Source of the DNA: a bacterium
GTDB lineage: Bacteria; Patescibacteriota; Minisyncoccia; Phycocordibacterales; Phycocordibacteraceae
Assembly: GCA_023269085.1 (NCBI GenBank)
Contig: JAHFML010000003.1
Span: 1 to 52,862 of the forward strand
DNA length: 52,862 nucleotides
Direction of reading: 5' to 3'
Part shown: positions 30,957 through 38,745 of the stretch, piece by piece
How the letters are laid out: every line of letters starts with the position of its first letter
Numbering within the stretch: position 1 is the first letter of the stretch
The notes under the pieces: generated by a model
What the model was told of the DNA's origin: nothing
The model's input: the letters and a program-made list of their open reading frames with translations, nothing else
Database searches by the model: none
Translations under genes and position numbers: made by a program

Positions 30957-31646
30957 ATGAAAGAACTAACTCGTTCAACGCTCGTCACCATCGTCGCCTC
31001 TTCTCTCACCCTCCTCGCCTTCTACGCGATCAACGCACAAGCACAATCAGCCTGGACTCCAGCTCCAGCTAACGCTCCCTCAGGCAACGTGGCAGGCCCC
31101 CTCACCACGGGCGCAACCGGTCAGAGCAAAGCCGGCAACCTTATGCTCAACACCGATGGCACCCTCGCCAACGGTCTCATCGTTGCGAATGGGAATGTGG
31201 GGATTGGGACGCTTACTCCTAACACAACTAAAGGCACTAGCGGCTACCTTGACGCCAAAGACGTCTATCTCCGTGACGCCGGGAAGTGGGCGAGTGAGGT
31301 TGGGGGGGGCGGAAGTAGTGGTGCCGCGAAGGTATGGGCAAATTTTGAAGGCACTAATTGTAGTGGAGCCAACGGATGCATAATACGAGCACAGTATGGT
31401 GTGTCTAAGATTCTAAAGACTGGATCTGGAATCTACAGAGTCTATTTTACTACTCCGATGCCAGACACAAATTATGTAACAATTGGTGTTAACAACGGGC
31501 CAGGATGTCAGTGGTCTATTGGTGGTGTGGCTGCAGATTATTCTAATAAGACAGTGGATTCAGTAACTATTAGGACTCCTAATTATGATGCGTGTACTTT
31601 CAACACTATAGACCGATACGATGTTGAGTTCGTTATATTTAGATAG
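30957..31646 (+). CDS. Secreted protein, conserved-N/variable-C family, copy 3
   Basis: 5' module near-identical to copy 2 at constant 1136-bp offset; divergent 3' part. Confidence 0.85.
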   Translation: MKELTRSTLVTIVASSLTLLAFYAINAQAQSAWTPAPANAPSGNVAGPLTTGATGQSKAGNLMLNTDGTLANGLIVANGNVGIGTLTPNTTKGTSGYLDAKDVYLRDAGKWASEVGGGGSSGAAKVWANFEGTNCSGANGCIIRAQYGVSKILKTGSGIYRVYFTTPMPDTNYVTIGVNNGPGCQWSIGGVAADYSNKTVDSVTIRTPNYDACTFNTIDRYDVEFVIFR

Positions 31647-31676
31647 TCGCACTGTGCATACATGGTTTGCACCAGG

Positions 31677-32402
31677 TCATTTCTCCGGCTTCTCGTTGTA
31701 GCTTACTATGCGCCAGCCGCGGGTGGGGGAGAAGATGCGCCACGGATTGAATTCGCAGGTGGTGACGCCCGCGTTGTCTGAATAGTTGAAGAAGGAGAGC
31801 TTCACGAAGTCACCGGCGTGCAGGCGCTCGCGGTAGAGCATATAGGCTACGCACGCCTTGAGAAAAATGTGATGCGTCACGATGACGGTCCCGTTCTCGC
31901 CCTGAGCCGCGAGAAGGTCGACGCACTTCCGGGCGCGACTCTTCAATTCGTCGAAACTTTCTTCATCGGAGATACGGAAGTCGTCGGCGTGATATGCGAG
32001 ATCGATCTGACTCAAGATAGTGGTGACCTTCGGATCGCGAGAGCTCTTCCCGACGACGTCGGTCGGGTTGCGGCGCTCTACGAGCAGGTCTGAATATGAG
32101 ATCGGAGCATTGAGGTGAGTGCGCAAAATCTCTGATGTTTCCTTCGCACGCGGATAAGTGCTTGAGAGGATCATGTTGACCCTGAATGGGTGGAGGTAGC
32201 GTCCGACCTCTTCGGCTTGCGCGCGCCCCTTCTCTGAGAGCGCGCCTTCAGCTCCCTGGCGAATATGCTCGGCGTTCAGAAGCGTCTCGCCGTGCCGGAC
32301 GAAGTAGAATCGCCGCGGCCGCATGAGGAGGAGGATGAGAGCGACGATAAGGGGTATGCCAATAAATAATTCTCCAGTGATGAGCGAATCGGGCGAGTAC
32401 AT
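31677..32402 (-). CDS. histidine phosphatase (phosphoglycerate mutase-like) family protein
   Basis: RRFYFVRHGETLLNAEHIRQGAEGALSEKGRAQAEEVGRYL; N-terminal TM. Confidence 0.9.
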   Translation of the reverse strand: MYSPDSLITGELFIGIPLIVALILLLMRPRRFYFVRHGETLLNAEHIRQGAEGALSEKGRAQAEEVGRYLHPFRVNMILSSTYPRAKETSEILRTHLNAPISYSDLLVERRNPTDVVGKSSRDPKVTTILSQIDLAYHADDFRISDEESFDELKSRARKCVDLLAAQGENGTVIVTHHIFLKACVAYMLYRERLHAGDFVKLSFFNYSDNAGVTTCEFNPWRIFSPTRGWRIVSYNEKPEK

Positions 32403-32438
32403 GATGCTCCTAGTATACTCGAGTGGTATACTGCGTGC

Positions 32439-33950
32439 ATGCTATCGACAATACTATCGTTCTCGCGAGCTCGCGTGCTGTATGTGGTTATCGGCGCCGC
32501 GGCACTTTCTCTCGGGTGGTACTTCTTCTCGGGTGGCGGGAAGAGCGCGGGGACGACAATAACGATTGTCCCGAGTGACGTGAGCGAGCAAGTGCGCGTC
32601 TCGGGCACCGTGACCGCCGCGCAGAATGTCGACCTCGGCTTCGCAGCGAATGGGCGCATCGCATCGGTCAGGGCGATGGTTGGCGAACACCTCGGCGAGG
32701 GGGCGGTCATTGCTGAGATAGAGAACGGCGATCTCGCCGCGGCTGTTGCGCAGAAGGAGGCGACCCTCGCGGAGCGGCAAGCAGACCTCGCGGCACTCCT
32801 TGCCGGGACGCGACCCGAACAGATTACGGTCGCCTCGACCTCGGTTGCGAACGCGCAAACAGCGCTCCTGAACGCGCTGCAGAACGCCTACACGACGACG
32901 GATGATGCGGTGCATAACAAGGCGGATGTGCTCTTCACAAATCCGCGCACGAGCCCGCTACTCTCCTTCACCGTCACGAGCGCGGCAGTTAAGATTTCTA
33001 CAGAACAAGATCGCGCGAGTCTGGAGCCGGTGCTTATTGGTTGGGCGGCTCTCATAGCAAGACTCTCTTCTGCGGCATCCGCCGGCTCGGCGACGCTCGC
33101 GCAGAAGTATCTCGCACAGGTAACGGCGCTTCTCGCCGACGCGAACGCGGCGCTCAATAACGGCGTTTCTGACCAGACGACGACCACGGCGATGCTCGCG
33201 TCGTATGCGACCGCGCTCGCAACGGCGCGCGCGAACGTGAATGCCGCGACGACGGCGATCGTCGCGGCATCGAGCGCGCTCGCGGCCGCCGAGAAGAATC
33301 TCGCGCTCGAGCAAGCCGGCGCAACGCCGGACGCGCTCGCCGCATCGCGCGCGGCCGTCGCGGCCGCGGCTGCTGATGTCGCGAGCGCGCATGCCGCGCT
33401 CGCGAAGACCCTCGTCGTCGCGCCGTTCGACGGTATTATCACGCGCATGGACGCCAAGGTCGGCGAGGTCGTCGCGCCGACCGCATCAGAGATCAGCATG
33501 CAGAGCGACGGCGTCTTCGAGATTGAGACGTATGTCCCGGAGGTTGCGATATCGGGTATCGCTATCGGCAACCCGGCGACGACCACGCTTGATGCCTACG
33601 GCTCGTCAGTCGCCTTCAGATCGAAGGTTATCGCGACGGATCCTGCCGAGACGGTCAAAGACGGCGTGCCGACCTACAAGGTGACGCTCGCATTCTTCGC
33701 CGCCGATGCACGCATCCGGAGCGGCATGACGGCCAACGTGGTCATCGAGACGGGCATGCTCCATGATGCTATCGTCGTTCCGGTCGGCGCTATCACGACG
33801 AAGAGCGGCGAGACATCCGTGTCGGTCGTCATCCAAGGGAAGTCGATGCCGCGTTCGGTCTCAACCGGAGTATCGCCCTCCTTCGGGCAGGTCGAGATAC
33901 TCTCAGGTCTCGCGAAGGGTGACGTGATTCTGCTCACTCCCGCGCCCTAA
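32439..33950 (+). CDS. HlyD/MacA-like periplasmic adaptor subunit
   Basis: VRVSGTVTAAQNVDLGFAANGRIASVRAMVGEHLGEGAVIAEIEN; coiled coil; VVAPFDGIITRMDAKVGEVV. Confidence 0.88.
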   Translation: MLSTILSFSRARVLYVVIGAAALSLGWYFFSGGGKSAGTTITIVPSDVSEQVRVSGTVTAAQNVDLGFAANGRIASVRAMVGEHLGEGAVIAEIENGDLAAAVAQKEATLAERQADLAALLAGTRPEQITVASTSVANAQTALLNALQNAYTTTDDAVHNKADVLFTNPRTSPLLSFTVTSAAVKISTEQDRASLEPVLIGWAALIARLSSAASAGSATLAQKYLAQVTALLADANAALNNGVSDQTTTTAMLASYATALATARANVNAATTAIVAASSALAAAEKNLALEQAGATPDALAASRAAVAAAAADVASAHAALAKTLVVAPFDGIITRMDAKVGEVVAPTASEISMQSDGVFEIETYVPEVAISGIAIGNPATTTLDAYGSSVAFRSKVIATDPAETVKDGVPTYKVTLAFFAADARIRSGMTANVVIETGMLHDAIVVPVGAITTKSGETSVSVVIQGKSMPRSVSTGVSPSFGQVEILSGLAKGDVILLTPAP

Positions 33951-33955
33951 GCGGC

Positions 33956-35212
33956 ATGCTCTCTCTTCTCAACATCCGCGTCGGCTTCTATCTCGCGCTT
34001 CGGCAGATTCGTCGCGCGAGCCGTTGGACGACGACGCTCATCGTCTTCGTGATGCTCCTCACATTCCTTAATCTCGTCGTCGTGACGGGCGTCTTGGTCG
34101 GCATCATCCAAGGCATCTCGAACCAGTACCGCACGCAAGAGACGGGCGATGTCGTCGTCTCATCGCTCGATTCAAAAGATTTCATCGAGAACAGCCCGCA
34201 GATTATCGCGCTCGTGAAGAGTCTGCCCGGCGTCGCGCAGGTGAGCTCGCGCTACATCGCGGGCGGCACCATCGAAGCGAATTACTTCTCCCGCGATCAG
34301 AAAGAGAAGCCGAACGAGACGGGCGCGAGCGTCGACGGCATCAACGTTGCCGACGAGAACGCGTTCTCAAATCTTTCAACCCATGTCGCCGAAGGATCGT
34401 ATCTCTCTTCGAGCGACTATGACACGGTCCTGCTCGGCTCGCAGCTCATCGACCGCTACTCCTTCGGTAAGATGCCGGGGCTGACCCCGCTCAAGAATGT
34501 GTACCCCGGCACGAAGATTCGCCTTACGCTCGGGGGTCATACGCGCGAGGTGGTCGTGAAGGGTATTGTCTCGGTCCCCGCCAATTCGCCTCTCGCCGCG
34601 CGCGTCTTCATGCCGGAGGGCGAAGTGCGCGAGCTCATCGGCCGTGATGATTATGCGGTCAACGAGATCGCGACCCTGCTTCTGCCGGGGACCGATCCGA
34701 TCGCCTTCCGCGATCTGCTCTTGCGAAGCGGCGTCGGCGCGAACGCCAAGGTGCAGACCTTCGAGGACGCGACGCCGAACGGCGTCGCGGAGATTAAAGA
34801 TACGTTCGCCATGATCGGCAACGCCATCGGGTCGATCGGTCTCGTCGTCGCCGCTATCACGATCTTCATCGTCATCTTCATCAACGCGGTCACGCGGCGC
34901 AAGTTCATCGGCATCTTGAAGGGTATCGGCATCTCGGGCGAGGCGATCGAGATCTCTTACATCTTCCAGTCGATCTTCTATGCCGCCATCGGCTCGTCGC
35001 TCGGCCTCCTCTTCCTCTACGGATTCCTCGTCCCCTATATCGCCGTGCACCCGATCGTGCTCCCGATCAGCAACGCTATTATCGTCGCGCCGGTTGCGAG
35101 CACGCTCCTGCGCATCCTGCTCCTCGTCGTCGCGACCATCATCGCCGGTTACCTGCCCGCGCGCATGATCGTGCGGAAGAATACGCTCGACTCTATCCTC
35201 GGCCGCACCTAG
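33956..35212 (+). CDS. MacB/LolC-like ABC transporter permease
   Basis: N-terminal TM, periplasmic domain, three C-terminal TMs (FtsX-like). Confidence 0.88.
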   Translation: MLSLLNIRVGFYLALRQIRRASRWTTTLIVFVMLLTFLNLVVVTGVLVGIIQGISNQYRTQETGDVVVSSLDSKDFIENSPQIIALVKSLPGVAQVSSRYIAGGTIEANYFSRDQKEKPNETGASVDGINVADENAFSNLSTHVAEGSYLSSSDYDTVLLGSQLIDRYSFGKMPGLTPLKNVYPGTKIRLTLGGHTREVVVKGIVSVPANSPLAARVFMPEGEVRELIGRDDYAVNEIATLLLPGTDPIAFRDLLLRSGVGANAKVQTFEDATPNGVAEIKDTFAMIGNAIGSIGLVVAAITIFIVIFINAVTRRKFIGILKGIGISGEAIEISYIFQSIFYAAIGSSLGLLFLYGFLVPYIAVHPIVLPISNAIIVAPVASTLLRILLLVVATIIAGYLPARMIVRKNTLDSILGRT

Positions 35213-35216
35213 ACCT

Positions 35217-35924
35217 ATGATTACCGTCAAACAATTGATACGAAGTTTCAAAGATGGCTCTCGCGAGACGCGCGTGCTGAAGGGCATCGACCTCATCGTA
35301 AAGAATGGCGAGTTCGTCGCTATCATCGGCCGCTCGGGAGCGGGGAAGAGCACGCTCCTGTACCAGATGTCGCTCCTCGACGAGCCGAGCGCGGGCGACG
35401 TCATCGTCGACGGCCACTCGACGAATGAAATGTCGACCGACGAAGAAACGCAATTTCGCCTCTTCAACTTCGGCTATGTCTTCCAAGACTATGCGCTCCT
35501 GCCCGAGCTCACGGCGCTCGAGAATGTCGTCCTCCCGCTCATCATGCAAGGGATGCCAATAGCGGCGGCCGAAGAGAAGGCGACGGCCGCCCTGCGCCGC
35601 GTCGGTCTCGACGGCCGCCTCGACAATCTCCCGAGCCAGCTCTCGGGCGGCGAACAGCAACGCGTCTCGATCTCGCGCGCGATCGCGCACACGCCGCACG
35701 TCCTCTTCGCCGATGAGCCGACCGCGAATCTCGACAAAGAGTCGTCGGCGGTCGTGATGCAGCTCTTCGCCGAGCTCCACGCGGCAGGTCAGACTATCAT
35801 CATGGTGACGCACGAAGACGATTTCGCACGCTTCGCCGAGCGCATCGTGAAGATCGACGATGGTATGATTGTGTCTGACGAGCGCGTTACGATTCGAAAC
35901 AGACCGCTCGAGAGTGGCGTATAA
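35217..35924 (+). CDS. ABC transporter ATP-binding protein (LolD/MacB-like)
   Basis: IIGRSGAGKSTLLYQMSLLD, QLSGGEQQRVSISRAIAHTPHVLFADEPTANLD. Confidence 0.95.
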   Translation: MITVKQLIRSFKDGSRETRVLKGIDLIVKNGEFVAIIGRSGAGKSTLLYQMSLLDEPSAGDVIVDGHSTNEMSTDEETQFRLFNFGYVFQDYALLPELTALENVVLPLIMQGMPIAAAEEKATAALRRVGLDGRLDNLPSQLSGGEQQRVSISRAIAHTPHVLFADEPTANLDKESSAVVMQLFAELHAAGQTIIMVTHEDDFARFAERIVKIDDGMIVSDERVTIRNRPLESGV

Positions 35925-35943
35925 AGAGCCATAACAATAACTT

Positions 35944-36438
35944 ATGCACGGTATGAAAAAGCTTATGATCGGTGCGACGCTTCTCACCTCGCTCCTCGCG
36001 GCAGGCACCGCCTTCGCCCAGGCTCCTCTGCCGCCGCGCGGAGAGCCGAACGAGACCGGCGAAGCGAGAGGTAGGATGATGGTCAGGCCGGTCGGCGTGT
36101 TCGGTGCGGTCGCGAGCTCGACGCTTCGCGAACGAGAGATGATGAATCTCCCGTCTCGTGAGTATCGAGAAAATGCGACTTCGACGCGCGGCCGCAAGGT
36201 GAATCGTGTCGAGATCGACAAGAAGCGACCAGCTCTCGCGACCTCGACAGCCGCACTCTACCGATTGCGGCAAGAACAGGGAGAGAAGCCGGTTATGCGG
36301 CCGATAAGGACAGCCCCCCAGTTGCACGCAACAACGACAAGCGCGAACAGCGCGTCATCGACACCGCCGCGCCGCGGCTTCGTCGGCGGGATGATGGGCG
36401 GCATCGGCGGCTTCTTCCAACGCATGTTCAGGTTCTAG
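35944..36438 (+). CDS. secreted hypothetical protein
   Basis: Signal peptide MKKLMIGATLLTSLLAAGTAFAQA. Confidence 0.6.
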   Translation: MHGMKKLMIGATLLTSLLAAGTAFAQAPLPPRGEPNETGEARGRMMVRPVGVFGAVASSTLREREMMNLPSREYRENATSTRGRKVNRVEIDKKRPALATSTAALYRLRQEQGEKPVMRPIRTAPQLHATTTSANSASSTPPRRGFVGGMMGGIGGFFQRMFRF

Positions 36439-36460
36439 TTCCAACGCACCATAAGACGAA

Positions 36461-36495
36461 ACAAAAACAGCCCGCATGGGCTGTTTTTGTTGTTT
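36461..36495 (+). terminator. Terminator acaaaaacagcccgcatgggctgtttttgt
   Basis: Perfect stem with T tail. Confidence 0.75.
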
Positions 36496-36514
36496 GTGAT
36501 ATTCTGCTCTTATT

Positions 36515-36606
36515 GGAGACGTGGCTGAGTGGTCGAAAGCACCTCACTGCTAACGAGGCAGGGACGTTAAACTCCCTCGTGGGTTCAAATCCCACCGTCT
36601 CCGCCA
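36515..36606 (+). tRNA. tRNA-Ser(GCT), CCA encoded
   Basis: GGAGACG/CGTCTCC acceptor, anticodon loop CTGCTAA, long variable arm, GGTTCAAATCC T-arm, GCCA. Confidence 0.95.
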
Positions 36607-38100
36607 AAATTCAAAATCGGAATTGGAAGCCGAAATGGGGTCGCGCCGTAGGCGCGACACAAACGCATTCCCGCCAAAAATTCCTGAATCCAAAAGGTTT
36701 TTCCACGCTCCGCGTGGTTCAAAAAAGACGGTTCGATCCTTAATTTGAAAGTTCGAACCGACTTTTTGAAGTAAACGGATTTTTTCTCCGTTTACTTCCT
36801 CGTTTGCCAATTCCACATTGTATTTCAAAAACTTTTCGGTAAGTTCGAACCGATTATTCGCTTTTTGCTCAAAAGCCGATAATTTCTCTTTGAGAAGCTG
36901 TTTTTGATTAACTAGCGTGCTTTTAGCGCCCCGATATTCCTCTAGCGAAAGTGCGCTCTCTAAATAAGCATTCATCAGCTTCTCAATTTTAGAATCCAAA
37001 AGAGAAATTTCGGCTTTTGTGTTGTCTGCAAAAAGCGTAGACGACTGGATTTCTGATTGCCGATCTTTTGCGTTTTCGGCAATCATCCATTTAGCCCAAT
37101 CGTCTGGCAAAGAAACTTTTTTGATTTCCTTATTGATTTCGGAAGTGATGATTTCCTCGCGAGTATATTTTTGCGAACAAGGATTTTTCCGTTTGGTACA
37201 TCGCAAATAATTATGACCTTTCTGTGTCTCGGTAGTGATGAAGCAACCACACTCTCCGCAACGGAAAAATCCTCTGTACAAAAATGGTTTCAGTCCGCGA
37301 GATTTCGGCTTACTTTTTCGCATCATCACTTCCTGAACGGAATCAAAAAGTTTCTTTGAAATAATCGGTTCGTGCTTTCCCTCAAAAATCTCTCCGTTGT
37401 ACAACATCAATCCTGTATAGATAGGATTTTTGAGAAGTTTTTGATAATTCGACACCGCAAGTTCCTTTCCGCTTTTTCGCTTCAATCCAAGCCCATTAAA
37501 TTTGTCGCGGAGTTCCCGCAAAGTGAAGTTTCCGGTGGAATATGCCTCAAATGTTTTGCGAATAAGTGGAGCAAGTTCGGGGTCTGGCACAATACGCTTG
37601 TTTTTGTTCACATAGCCCAATGGCGACATTTGAGGCCATATACCTTCCTTCACTTTGTTTCTATGTCCACGCTTAATATTCTCCGACAAATTGTCCACAT
37701 AATACTTGGATTGCGAAAAGGCGATTGAGAGCATGAATTTGCCTTGCGGTGTCGGATCAAACCAAAAAGTTGGGAATTTCATTTCAGAAATTACACCAGT
37801 ATCAACGAGGTAGATGATCTTTCCTCCATCTACCGAGTTGCGAGCAAGTCTATCGGGATGCCACGCCAAAATACCAGTGGCTTCACCTTTTTCCATTCGC
37901 TCTATCATTTCATTAAACACGGGACGACCTGGTATTTTGGCGGTCTGCTTCTCGACAAAGACATCAACCACATCAAGCTGTTCTTTCAACGCTAACTCTT
38001 TTAATTCACTTAGTTGGTCAGCAATACTGCGGACTTGTCTGTCTTTGTCATCCGTAGACTTGCGAGTATATATGAAAAACTTTTTGGTTTGATTATTCAT
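36550..38100 (-). CDS. large serine recombinase (resolvase + recombinase + zinc ribbon)
   Basis: FIYTRKSTDDKDRQVRSIADQL, GILAWHPDRLARN, PLIRKTFEAYSTGNFTLRELRDKFN, FRCGECGCFITTE; C-terminus reads through the repeat into antisense tRNA-Ser. Confidence 0.92.
   Translation of the reverse strand: MNNQTKKFFIYTRKSTDDKDRQVRSIADQLSELKELALKEQLDVVDVFVEKQTAKIPGRPVFNEMIERMEKGEATGILAWHPDRLARNSVDGGKIIYLVDTGVISEMKFPTFWFDPTPQGKFMLSIAFSQSKYYVDNLSENIKRGHRNKVKEGIWPQMSPLGYVNKNKRIVPDPELAPLIRKTFEAYSTGNFTLRELRDKFNGLGLKRKSGKELAVSNYQKLLKNPIYTGLMLYNGEIFEGKHEPIISKKLFDSVQEVMMRKSKPKSRGLKPFLYRGFFRCGECGCFITTETQKGHNYLRCTKRKNPCSQKYTREEIITSEINKEIKKVSLPDDWAKWMIAENAKDRQSEIQSSTLFADNTKAEISLLDSKIEKLMNAYLESALSLEEYRGAKSTLVNQKQLLKEKLSAFEQKANNRFELTEKFLKYNVELANEEVNGEKIRLLQKVGSNFQIKDRTVFFEPRGAWKNLLDSGIFGGNAFVSRLRRDPISASNSDFEFWRRRWDLNPRGSLTSLPR
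36601..36721. repeat. Inverted repeat A, left arm (121 bp)
   Basis: Matches reverse complement of 38122-38242; starts at the tRNA 3' CCGCCA. Confidence 0.9.
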
Positions 38101-38121
38101 AGAATTGTATTGGCAAACGAG

Positions 38122-38242
38122 TGAACCACGCGGAGCGTGGAAAAACCTTTTGGATTCAGGAATTTTTGGCGGGAATGCGTTTGTGTCGCGCCTACGGCGC
38201 GACCCCATTTCGGCTTCCAATTCCGATTTTGAATTTTGGCGG
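38122..38242. repeat. Inverted repeat A, right arm
   Basis: Reverse complement of 36601-36721. Confidence 0.9.
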
Positions 38243-38441
38243 TGTGTATTGGACAAAGTTCGAATGTATTTCGGACAAAATCCGCAGGATTTTGACTAAT
38301 AATCTTTGCGCCTCGCACGCTCCCTTCGGTCGCAATCCCAAAACCAAAAATTTCCTTACTTTTCCTTCTTCGGCGGGGGGTGTGGGGGGAGCCGGCAAAA
38401 AATGGAAAGGAAAATTTTTGGTTTTGGTTCCGACGCTTCAT
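38236..38441. repeat. Inverted repeat B, left arm (about 206 bp)
   Basis: Matches reverse complement of about 44106-44312 with few differences. Confidence 0.9.
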
Positions 38442-38533
38442 AATCCAATTATTCACACTTGTATTATAACTTATCATTGAGTCAAAACACAAGAGAATGC
38501 TATAATATCCGTGTTGATAAGTTTTCATACAAT

Positions 38534-38743
38534 ATGGCAAAATCCACAGCACAAAAATTTGGCGAAAATATGAAAAAAATTCGCCTTGAAAAAAGCATGT
38601 CGCAAGGCGATATTTGCCGAGAGTTAGGTTTAGATAGAGCGTATATAAGCAATGTTGAGAACGGCAAACAAAACCTTACAATCAGTACAATGGAAAAGGT
38701 CGCCAAAGCGTTGGGAGTTAGCATAGATCAACTTTTAAAATAG
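38534..38743 (+). CDS. XRE-family HTH regulator (R-M controller-like)
   Basis: KFGENMKKIRLEKSMSQGDICRELGLDRAYISNVENGKQNLTISTMEKVAKALGV; extended -10 TGCTATAAT upstream. Confidence 0.88.
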   Translation: MAKSTAQKFGENMKKIRLEKSMSQGDICRELGLDRAYISNVENGKQNLTISTMEKVAKALGVSIDQLLK

Positions 38744-38745
38744 TT

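Noticed and set aside
34376-35467. 363-aa and 342-aa (35193-36221) - strand ORFs
   Set aside because: Antisense to the MacB-like permease and ATPase.
38377-38395. G6 runs (ggcggggggtgtggggggagcc) as another phase-variable promoter
   Set aside because: Part of the inverted repeat B arm, interrupted runs, and no TTTACY/TACKCT boxes flanking it.
36601-38441. CRISPR-like interpretation of the repeats
   Set aside because: Only paired inverted repeats of 121 and about 206 bp; no short direct repeats with regular spacers anywhere that I could see.
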